Shown: positions 16,724 through 23,880 of the stretch, piece after piece
Numbering within the stretch: position 1 is the first letter of the stretch
Layout of the letters: each line of letters opens with the position of its first letter
Assembly (NCBI GenBank): GCA_963972255.1
Contig: CAXATO010000001.1
Location: forward strand, 62,001 to 126,000
DNA length: 64,000 nt
Source: UBA1479 sp002706405
GTDB taxonomy: Bacteria; Pseudomonadota; Alphaproteobacteria; Rhodospirillales; Casp-alpha2
Reading direction: 5' to 3'
Program-made: the position numbers and the translations under genes
The notes under the pieces: generated by a model
What the model was told of the DNA's origin: nothing
The model's input: only the letters and a program-made list of their open reading frames with translations
Databases searched by the model: none

Positions 16724-17362
16724 TTATTTTGAGGAGACAGTCTCTGCTTGCCAATCCAGCCGACGGGCTTTGTAGCCAGGCAGGCTACGGCAATTGAGGG
16801 CACGTTTTGGCCCAATGATATTGACGACGTGGCCGCAGTGATTGTCGTGAATGCGCATGCGTCCGTCTCTAAGAGCCAGGTAGAGCGCGTCAATTTCCTG
16901 TTCCGGTCCTAGGGCCGCGATCACCTGCGGATGATGCAGGAGGTCGAGTGACCAGGCGGGTTCTTTCTGGCCCATAGAAGCCAGCGCGCGAGCGCGGCCC
17001 TTTTTCTCGTCAATGAGGCAATGCAGGTCGCGCGTCGAGGCAATGGCAATGGTGGCGGCTTCTCCATCGTCGAGGGACGGCGAGCCTGAGGTGAGCGCAG
17101 AAAACTGAGTGTATTCTTCATCGGTCAGGTCGGCGAGCGTGACCTCACCATTTCCGATCAGGCCATGAAGGAAGCTGTGCTCGCCATTCTTGCGGCTGGT
17201 TTCATGTTCCAGCTCGTTGGCCACGATCCTGGGAACAAGTATATCGTTGGGAACGGCCCTGAGAATCCGCTCGCCGTAGGTGCATGCGTGAAGGTTGATC
17301 AGAACGCTCGTATCGAGAACAAGCGGTTTCGGGTCATCAATCAGGGAGCTTGAGAAGGTCAT
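16724..17362 (-). CDS. PIN-domain RNase, last gene of the QueC/ImmA operon
   Basis: The product is about 212 aa. The N-terminal strand PLVLDTSVLINLH holds the first acidic residue of PIN nucleases. DDGEAATIAIAS and LIDEKKGRARA supply further acidic and polar residues of the active site. The start at 17362 (MTFSSSLIDD) overlaps the end of the XRE-ImmA gene by 26 bases, so the two are translationally coupled. XRE-ImmA proteins next to a PIN protein are a known kind of predicted toxin-antitoxin pair; the PIN protein would be the toxin that cuts RNA. The C-terminal ~70 residues have no clear match. Confidence 0.75.
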   Translation of the reverse strand: MTFSSSLIDDPKPLVLDTSVLINLHACTYGERILRAVPNDILVPRIVANELEHETSRKNGEHSFLHGLIGNGEVTLADLTDEEYTQFSALTSGSPSLDDGEAATIAIASTRDLHCLIDEKKGRARALASMGQKEPAWSLDLLHHPQVIAALGPEQEIDALYLALRDGRMRIHDNHCGHVVNIIGPKRALNCRSLPGYKARRLDWQAETVSSK

Positions 17363-18527
17363 CCGTCTCGCTTTCCTCAAGCTCGATCTGGTCGATGATA
17401 TCGCGCAGCTCGACACGACCAACATTTAACAATTCTGCTAGTTGGCCTTCCGACATGAGCTCACGCTTCCAGGCCGCATGGGCCATCAGGCTCATGCGGT
17501 GGGAAAGGAGACGATCCGCATCACCTTTGGCCGGGTCGCGACGATCGGTCATCTCACCGAGAACTTCCCGCACGTCCTTATCGGTAATGCCGCCATTCTT
17601 CTCAAACCACGCCCAGGTTCCTTTTTTTGCGAGACCGAGTTCCTCCAGTCGCAGGCCACAAGCCTGGCGCGAGATGTTGTACTGATGGGCGAGCAGGATG
17701 ATCAGCCGCCGCGTCGTCTTGCCGGTGATTTCCTTCAACTGCCGGAAGCTCTCAGAGAAGCTCGCAGCGGGGGTCAGGAATGCCCGACCGAAAGCGTTGG
17801 CGTAGCGTTCCTCGCGCGACAGGAACTTCTCATCCTCCTCCAGTACCTCGGGCGATTGGCGCGTGCCGTAGAAGTGGCCGATCTCGTGGGCGGCAGACTG
17901 AATGCGCCGTGGCAGGGGGTGGTTTGCATTCAGGAAGATGCAGGCGCCCACTGCCTCTTCATACGTGAACAAGCCCGCCACCTTTGACTTTGACGACAGG
18001 CGCCGCTGGTACAGCCGGATGCCGAGACCAAGCTCGATGACCGAGAAAATATCGGCAATCGGTCCGGGGCCGAGACCCAACCAGTCGCGCAGGTCTTGAG
18101 CATGCTGCTCAGCAAGCGCAATGACGTCGCCTTCGTTGACGCCATGCTCAGGCGGGTAATTTCGGCGCCGCTCAATGCCCAGCACGTTCTCCAGCTCAAC
18201 ATCCGCCTTAATCAGATTGTTGAAGAGTTGCACGGCTTCTGCGGTGTCCTTGTCCTCCGTCTCCCGGAGCTTTCGGAACCGCGGCACTAGGTCCGTATGC
18301 ACGGCCTCCCGCCGAAGAAGGGCATTGACCGAGATCCCGTAGTGACGGGCCAGCGTTTGCAGTTCCTGAATGCGCACACGGCGTGCGCCTTTCTCAATTG
18401 AGACAAGGGTGGGCCGGGACATGCCAATGACCTGGGCCGCATCATCCTGCCGAATGCCCGCGTTCTCCCGAGCCAATCGCAGACGCCGGCCTATTTCCTG
18501 TGCGCTCAGTTCATTCAGGTCGGCCAT
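17337..18527 (-). CDS. XRE regulator fused to an ImmA/IrrE Zn protease
   Basis: The product is 396 aa. Residues 10-70 are an XRE helix-turn-helix (EIGRRLRLARENAGIRQDDA, then GMSRPTLVSIEKGAR). The middle carries the ImmA/IrrE metalloprotease motif AAHEIGHFYG with His214, Glu215 and His218, then EERYANAFGRAFLTP, which supplies the third ligand region. In ICE and phage systems, ImmA proteases cleave a repressor when a damage or stress signal arrives. Here sensor, DNA-binding part and protease sit in one chain, so the protein could repress the operon and release the toxin on cue. It overlaps the QueC-like gene by 17 bases. Confidence 0.85.
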   Translation of the reverse strand: MADLNELSAQEIGRRLRLARENAGIRQDDAAQVIGMSRPTLVSIEKGARRVRIQELQTLARHYGISVNALLRREAVHTDLVPRFRKLRETEDKDTAEAVQLFNNLIKADVELENVLGIERRRNYPPEHGVNEGDVIALAEQHAQDLRDWLGLGPGPIADIFSVIELGLGIRLYQRRLSSKSKVAGLFTYEEAVGACIFLNANHPLPRRIQSAAHEIGHFYGTRQSPEVLEEDEKFLSREERYANAFGRAFLTPAASFSESFRQLKEITGKTTRRLIILLAHQYNISRQACGLRLEELGLAKKGTWAWFEKNGGITDKDVREVLGEMTDRRDPAKGDADRLLSHRMSLMAHAAWKRELMSEGQLAELLNVGRVELRDIIDQIELEESETDDLLKLPD

Positions 18528-19899
18528 GGCGTCCTCCTTCCATCCAGCTCCTCAAGAAGCTTTGTTCTCCTTGGGCAGACAGAAATGCCTGCCACTCTTG
18601 CGCATGGGTCACGAGCAAGGTCCTCAGTTTCTTTAGCGTTTCTTCGTAGCTTGTGCCCGTCGCCGCTGCGATTTCCGAGACGTGCACCCGGAGTTCGCTG
18701 TCAGGCAGGACCGCCATGTCGGCGAGTTGCTGCAAGTGGCGCGCACCAACGCTCCCGTACTCAATCATGATGTCCCGGTCAGGTTTTCGGGGCAGGACGG
18801 ATAGCGCCTTGTTCACGTCCGGCGCACCCAGGTCCGAAATGACATAGGTGCCGGGCTTCTCGCTGATATCGGCCGCATGCATGCTCAAACGCCGCAACAG
18901 GCAGGCCGCGCAAAGGCCGCACTGTTTCTTACCGCCGCCCATATTCACGATGCGACGGTTCTGCCAGCAAGACCGTGCACCGGTCAGTTCCTTTTTTGTT
19001 TTCCCATGAATACCCAGGAAGGCGCGCAGCGTCTGACCTTTCGTGAACCAGAGTCGGGGTTGTTCATACCGAATCCGGTGATCCAACACCGACTTGATGA
19101 ACCACTCCATTTTTCGAAAGAACGTCGGATGGTTACGGTAGTCGGCGTAGATGTTGTGAAGAGGGAGCAGCACAGGCCCAAGTGCACCCTGGCCACTTTC
19201 AGGGACGACAATCCGCGTCAAATTGGATAGGTGGGATGCTATGGCGGTTATCGCGGCAAACTGGAATCCGCGCGAACGAAAGCTGCTTTCATTGCTGCGG
19301 AAGCCTTTTACCTTGAAGGGTATCTGCGTGAAGTAGCTGTCGCCGTCTTTCAGGCTCTGGCGAAAGTTTGCGACCCGAATGCAGAGCGCCTCATCCTTAG
19401 TACCTGTCAGGGCCGAAACGGCGCGGGAGTCCAGGCCATCGCTATAGGCGATTGCAAACGCTTTAGTCGTTGGGAATCGCAGCAACCCCTGTCGCTCGCC
19501 AATCGGTGATCGGTTTTTCGCCTGAACAAACGTGAAGAGCCACTCGTCACAGGTCAGATGGCGCAGAACACTCCGCAGGTTTGCCTGAACGATGGGCTTC
19601 TGCCACGTCGCGAGGTCAATCACGGGCATCGTCACATGCAGGGTCCGGCTCCAGCCCTGCGGACGCTTCCAGCGGCGATCGGCAAATTCGATGGCGGCAC
19701 AGAGGACCAGCAGATCGTAGTGCAGCGGTTGGCATCCCTTTACATCGAAAGTATCGAGAACCGCCGCATTGAAGGTGATCTTCCGGCCGATTTCAGCGGT
19801 AGCGACGCCCCTTGAGCGGGGGCGACCAAGTTTCTGACCCTTCTCGACCACATGCAAATGCTTGCCTGCCAACATCAGTTTCTTCGGATGCGCGTTCAC
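18511..19899 (-). CDS. QueC-like PP-loop/zinc enzyme in a probable defence operon
   Basis: The product is 462 aa, about twice the length of housekeeping QueC (~230). Two hallmarks of the 7-cyano-7-deazaguanine synthase family are present. One is an ATP-binding PP-loop near residue 153 (AYSDGLDSRA). The other is a four-Cys zinc site with Cys311 and then C-x2-C-x2-C at 327-333 (QCGLCAAC). The N-terminal ~140 residues and C-terminal ~120 residues are extra. Long QueC homologues occur as QatC in the Qat anti-phage system and as Cap9 in type IV CBASS. I see no QatA, QatB, QatD or CBASS partners here. The start overlaps the upstream gene by ATGA. It may modify a base, nucleotide or protein; the substrate is unknown. 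Confidence 0.75.
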   Translation of the reverse strand: MNAHPKKLMLAGKHLHVVEKGQKLGRPRSRGVATAEIGRKITFNAAVLDTFDVKGCQPLHYDLLVLCAAIEFADRRWKRPQGWSRTLHVTMPVIDLATWQKPIVQANLRSVLRHLTCDEWLFTFVQAKNRSPIGERQGLLRFPTTKAFAIAYSDGLDSRAVSALTGTKDEALCIRVANFRQSLKDGDSYFTQIPFKVKGFRSNESSFRSRGFQFAAITAIASHLSNLTRIVVPESGQGALGPVLLPLHNIYADYRNHPTFFRKMEWFIKSVLDHRIRYEQPRLWFTKGQTLRAFLGIHGKTKKELTGARSCWQNRRIVNMGGGKKQCGLCAACLLRRLSMHAADISEKPGTYVISDLGAPDVNKALSVLPRKPDRDIMIEYGSVGARHLQQLADMAVLPDSELRVHVSEIAAATGTSYEETLKKLRTLLVTHAQEWQAFLSAQGEQSFLRSWMEGGRHGRPE

Positions 19900-20471
19900 T
19901 CGTCAGGTCCCTCATCTACGCCGGTCTTTTTTTGTTGAGCCTGTTTGAACGCGCGCTTGTCGCCGGTGGTCAGAGCGTCACAGAGGGCATCGGAATTGAT
20001 ATTCGCAAACGTCTCGCGGTTGCGCTCAATCCCCTTGCGGTAGTCGTTCTCGTTCATGTCGCCGAGATCGCGGGCGCGAATGCATTCTTCGTCCAGGCGG
20101 TTCTTGGTAATGCCGATCCAATCCGCAACGGTGCTCGGGAGTGCCTGGTCAAGGGCAGTGCCGAGGGGCATCTGGTCGCGGAGATTGGCAATGAGGTGCT
20201 TCTGGAGCGTGTCCGTGAGAGGCGATTTCGGGTGACTTTCGAAGAGCGCCTCCATCGACGAGATGGCATCCAAGTCCATCTGAGGGCGTTGGGCATGGGC
20301 CTTGATGTCGGCGAGGATGGTGCTGATTGCCGGCAAATCATCGGTGCCGATCATGCTGTGGCAGGCTTGGGCAGTGCGTTCCTCCAAGCTCGTTGCGTCG
20401 CTCACCAAATCCTTGCCGTACTGTTTCCAGCGGCTACTCAGCTCTGCATTTCTGAACGGTCCATCGGTCAT
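19896..20471 (-). CDS. Unknown 191-aa protein, first gene of the QueC/ImmA/PIN operon
   Basis: This is a polar, helix-rich protein with no membrane segment and no catalytic signature I recognise. Segments include RWKQYGKDLVSDATSLEER and an acidic C-terminus ending DEGPDE. It has a GGAGG ribosome-binding site and a good promoter upstream (TTGACT, 17 bases, TACGTT). It is coupled to the QueC-like gene by a 4-base overlap, so the two products are probably made in step. It may be the partner or substrate of the QueC-like enzyme, as QatB is for QatC; that is inference from position only. Confidence 0.6.
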   Translation of the reverse strand: MTDGPFRNAELSSRWKQYGKDLVSDATSLEERTAQACHSMIGTDDLPAISTILADIKAHAQRPQMDLDAISSMEALFESHPKSPLTDTLQKHLIANLRDQMPLGTALDQALPSTVADWIGITKNRLDEECIRARDLGDMNENDYRKGIERNRETFANINSDALCDALTTGDKRAFKQAQQKKTGVDEGPDE

Positions 20472-20481
20472 GGCAACCTCC

Positions 20482-20519
20482 TACGTTAACAACGTAAGGA
20501 CATAAACTGACAAAGTCAA
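20482..20519 (-). promoter_or_regulatory. Promoter and inverted-repeat operator of the QueC/ImmA/PIN operon
   Basis: On the minus strand, TTGACT (20514-20519) and TACGTT (20491-20496) are 17 bases apart. TACGTT and its exact inverse, separated by three bases (20482-20496), overlap the -10 element. A repressor bound here would block transcription; the XRE-ImmA product is the natural candidate. Confidence 0.6.
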
Positions 20520-20582
20520 TAACTATATAAAAATAGCTGACATCAGGATATGCACACGGCCTGAGTTTCTGAAGTTGGGGTA

Positions 20583-20641
20583 GGGGAAAGCCTTTCCCTG
20601 CCTGCAACCGCCTCCGGCGTTTTCCGTCACCCCTTCGAGCG
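20583..20641 (+). repeat. 59-bp direct repeat, copy 1
   Basis: This begins GGGGAAAGCCT and contains CCTGCCTGCAACCGCCTCC. It matches 26145-26203 at 55 of 59 positions in the same orientation. The two copies bracket the GTPase-GajA-GajB operon exactly. Confidence 0.85.
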
Positions 20642-20701
20642 ACGGCTACAGCTCCGTAAGGCGACTGGAACCGCCCTTCAGGGGTGATTTGTCTCTAACA
20701 G

Positions 20702-22135
20702 TCAGAGACCTGCCCGTGGATTGAGGATTGGCCCAGAAGCGCACACTATCAGGGACTTCGAGCCGCGCGTCATGGCGACGTAGAGATTGCGCGCATCCAA
20801 GTCGCTGCCGTTGAGGATGACAGCTACCTCTGCCTCCAGCCCTTTCAGCAGGAGTGTGCTACCGACAGCGCGCTTCGGGAGGGGCCTGCCGACCAATCGG
20901 TTCTGCTCGCGCATCCGGACTGCGGCCTCATGGAACGATAGACCTTCTGTCCCGCCGCAAAGCTGGAGCGCCTTGATGCAAGCTCGCAGGACAGCAGGCC
21001 GGTGCGCGCTGACCCCCGCTTCCTTATTGATTTCCACCAGAACATCAACCGCAGCGCGGTGCGACGGCGTGCGAACAAATGACAAAGCGATGGCCTCGAC
21101 ATCCGTCGGCGGGTTGCGAGCGGTGCCGCGTTGCAACGATTGCACGCGCCTCACCAAGTCTGCGGCGCCGACATTTCGCATGACGCTTTGGGCAAAGCCG
21201 GCAAGGCGTTCAAGTGCGTCCGGTGCGGCGAGGTCGAAGGCTCCGGCGAACGTCACCAGATCCCGCAGGTCAACGGCTTCAACGGTTATGGCCCCTGGCG
21301 TCTGGCTGGCAAATTGCCGCTGACCGTCCGGGTTCCTGCTGTCCCCAATAATGAGGACGCAGCCCTGATCGTCCAGCGGACGCACACGCGCAGCTCGCAG
21401 GCGCCGCTGGTGATCTTCGGTGCCGTCCAGTTCGACCCAATTCACACCTTCCGGTGCCGCCCGCAGGTCAATCGGTTCGCCGCGCAGCAGCTTGCCGCGC
21501 ACGTCGAGCAGCCAACGGCCTAATGGTTCCGCGCCAGCGTTGATCCATCGCCAGGGAGTGACAAGCTCGCCCGCCAGCGGGAAATAGGTGCAGACCTCTT
21601 CGTTCCACTTCGCAAGATTGTCGCTGCCGAACCCGAAAATCGCCTGCATCGGATCGCCGAGCACGCACGTTGGCAGTATTTGTGCCGCATATGCCACGAC
21701 GGCGTGCTGCCGAATGGAGCAGTCCTGATACTCATCTACGATGAGCCGGGTATAGCTCGCCGCAAGGACGTCGTTGACGTGACCTGCTTGTAGCAGCTTG
21801 GCGGCCGCGAAGCGGATGTTGGGATAGTCGGTGCCGGGACGCGCCAGTTGCAGTAAGTCGGCGTCGTGCGCGCTGCGTGCCGGGAACGTCGAGATGAGCC
21901 GCATGGCCCATCCATCAATCGTCGAGAGGCGATAGGCTTTAGCGGGCACACCTGCGCTATCGAGCCGTCCGCGCAGCGCCACGACACCGGCATTGGTATG
22001 CGTCAGCACGAGGATTGGCTTGCCACCGCCGTGGCGGGTCAGAGCTTCGGCAATCAGGTGCGTTTTCCCGCACCCTGCAGGCGCGGTCACTGTGCCGCGA
22101 TTGACGGCTAGCAGGTCGATGTCATTGTCCGGCAT
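20702..22135 (-). CDS. gajB: GajB-like UvrD-family helicase
   Basis: The product is 477 aa, close to GajB of Gabija (about 490 aa). Helicase motifs are APAGCGKTHL (motif I), LTHTNAGV (Ia), LIVDEYQD (II, Walker B), LGDPMQAIFGFG (III) and, near the end, a KGLEAEV...LYVAMTRG stretch (motifs V and VI, VAMTR). I chose the ATG at 22135 (MPDNDIDLL), which overlaps the end of the GajA-like gene by 14 bases. Upstream frame extensions have no domain content. In Gabija, GajB senses DNA ends made by GajA or the phage. It is the last gene of the three-gene operon. Confidence 0.85.
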   Translation of the reverse strand: MPDNDIDLLAVNRGTVTAPAGCGKTHLIAEALTRHGGGKPILVLTHTNAGVVALRGRLDSAGVPAKAYRLSTIDGWAMRLISTFPARSAHDADLLQLARPGTDYPNIRFAAAKLLQAGHVNDVLAASYTRLIVDEYQDCSIRQHAVVAYAAQILPTCVLGDPMQAIFGFGSDNLAKWNEEVCTYFPLAGELVTPWRWINAGAEPLGRWLLDVRGKLLRGEPIDLRAAPEGVNWVELDGTEDHQRRLRAARVRPLDDQGCVLIIGDSRNPDGQRQFASQTPGAITVEAVDLRDLVTFAGAFDLAAPDALERLAGFAQSVMRNVGAADLVRRVQSLQRGTARNPPTDVEAIALSFVRTPSHRAAVDVLVEINKEAGVSAHRPAVLRACIKALQLCGGTEGLSFHEAAVRMREQNRLVGRPLPKRAVGSTLLLKGLEAEVAVILNGSDLDARNLYVAMTRGSKSLIVCASGPILNPRAGL

Positions 22136-23855
22136 CGCCCGCCCACCCGAAGACGCCGTCGATGAGCGCCCTGAAAGCCGCGTCAGCATTTGCCAAGTCT
22201 GGGCCGACAATGTCGCGGGCGACATCCTCCATCCAAGTGACAGACTTGAACCAGCCGGCCTTCTTTGCCCGCGCGGCCTTACCAAGGATAGCCCGGCTCT
22301 CCGCGGTTATACCGTCAATCAGAGCTTCGGTTTGGACGCCGTTTAAGTCCTTTGCATTCTGCGAGGCCGACTTGATGTGCTCATTGACCAACTCTTCGCC
22401 ATGCAGCTCGACCGCCCTGTCAAGGAGCTTGCCGACGCCATCGTCGGTCAGGCTCAGGAAAAGTTCGTCTTCTAATGCCCGCCCATCGCGCCACGCGATA
22501 ACTGTCCCACCGTTCGCGGTGAAGGCTGCCTCCACCGCTGCTGTCGGCTTCTTGTCATCGTCCCTGACCACCGCCGCCCGGTATCCCAGCGCATGGAATG
22601 CGGCCGCGCGCGCAAAGGGCCGGTCGGAATCGCCGCCGCCAGAATCGACGAGGGCCGTTCCCTGAGCGGTGATGGCCTCGTGGCCGCTCGCGGTCCGATA
22701 CTGATCGAGGCCGCGGATCAGGCCGACTTCACTCGCGCCTTCGCAGACAATGACGTTCGGCGCAAGAAAGGCGTCAGGGTGCGAGCGGATCGTAGTCTGA
22801 GTTCCGTCCGCCGTTCCGACCGCGCGGACATCGTGCTTATCGATCGCGCCACGCGCCACGAACAACTGATTCCCCGACAGCTCGCGCAACGCGACAGGTG
22901 AATGCGTCGTCATGAAGACTTGCAGCGGTGACGGTGTTTCCTTTGCGCCGAGAGAGCCGAGGAGCCGGATGATACGGTGCGGCTCCAACCCGTGCTCCAA
23001 CTCGTCGATCAGGATGATGGAAGCTTGTGCCGCCGCCCTCCGTTGGAGGCCGGCGATGAGCAGCCGAGTCGAACCGATGCCCAGACCACGCAATGGTACG
23101 CCGTCTTCATCGTGCAGGGAGATTGTGCCGCCGCTGAACGATACGGAGTGCGCATCCAGCATGGCTTTGATGTGCTCGCCAATGGCGATGCCAAGCTCCT
23201 TCGCCGTGGCCGCGACGATGCCCAGCGTCTCCCCCAATTGACCCTGCGCCTGGTCGCCGAAGGCAGCGCGAGCATCACGGGCAGCTTTAGCCAAAGCCGC
23301 CGACGCATCGGCGCGTTCTTCCGACACGCGGTTCAGCACGGAGCCGCGCCGCCAGCCCAGATGGTAATCGGCCATCGCGCCAATTCGCGTGGGGGCAAGC
23401 CGAACGCGGTCGCCCCAACTCAGGTTTCGCGTCAGCCCCTGCACTTCGGCCCGCGCCGACACCAGCGCCCACGTCGGCTCTAGATCGCTGGCGACGGTGA
23501 GTTTCACCGTCAGGACTGTTTCGGCATCTTTTTCTGGTTCGTCCTCAATCGTGCCGGTGTCCGCATCAAATCCGCGGAGATACATGCCGTAAGCATCAAG
23601 ATTCTTTAGATCGTCGTCGAGGTCTCCGAGAGTAACCTCGATGGCAATCGGCGTCTCTACATCAAGCAGATGGAAATCCGCGTCAGTAAACTGGATGCTC
23701 CTGCGTGCGCCGAGGCAGAAATCAATCGCATCAAGGATCGATGACTTCCCGCTATCCCCGGGACCGATCAGGCAATTGATGCCGGGAGCAGGATACCAGG
23801 TCAGTGCCTTGATACCTCGAAAGTTCCTGATCTCTAACACCCGAACCCGTGCCAT
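22122..23855 (-). CDS. gajA: GajA-like OLD-family nuclease (ATPase + TOPRIM)
   Basis: The product is 577 aa, matching GajA (~578 aa). The N-terminal ABC-type ATPase has LEIRNFRGI and the Walker A GPGDSGKSS at residues 31-39. The later IILIDELEHGLEPH is Walker B with the D-loop. The C-terminal TOPRIM nuclease has VIVCEGASEVGLI (conserved Glu) and a later AAVVRDDD (Asp cluster). This is a class 2 OLD protein paired with a UvrD helicase, which defines Gabija. The start at 23855 has AGGAGC upstream, whereas the longer frame is unsupported. In Gabija the complex cuts phage DNA when nucleotide levels fall. Confidence 0.87.
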   Translation of the reverse strand: MARVRVLEIRNFRGIKALTWYPAPGINCLIGPGDSGKSSILDAIDFCLGARRSIQFTDADFHLLDVETPIAIEVTLGDLDDDLKNLDAYGMYLRGFDADTGTIEDEPEKDAETVLTVKLTVASDLEPTWALVSARAEVQGLTRNLSWGDRVRLAPTRIGAMADYHLGWRRGSVLNRVSEERADASAALAKAARDARAAFGDQAQGQLGETLGIVAATAKELGIAIGEHIKAMLDAHSVSFSGGTISLHDEDGVPLRGLGIGSTRLLIAGLQRRAAAQASIILIDELEHGLEPHRIIRLLGSLGAKETPSPLQVFMTTHSPVALRELSGNQLFVARGAIDKHDVRAVGTADGTQTTIRSHPDAFLAPNVIVCEGASEVGLIRGLDQYRTASGHEAITAQGTALVDSGGGDSDRPFARAAAFHALGYRAAVVRDDDKKPTAAVEAAFTANGGTVIAWRDGRALEDELFLSLTDDGVGKLLDRAVELHGEELVNEHIKSASQNAKDLNGVQTEALIDGITAESRAILGKAARAKKAGWFKSVTWMEDVARDIVGPDLANADAAFRALIDGVFGWAGDAGQ

Positions 23856-23880
23856 AACCTGCTCCTGATTTTTCTTCGTG

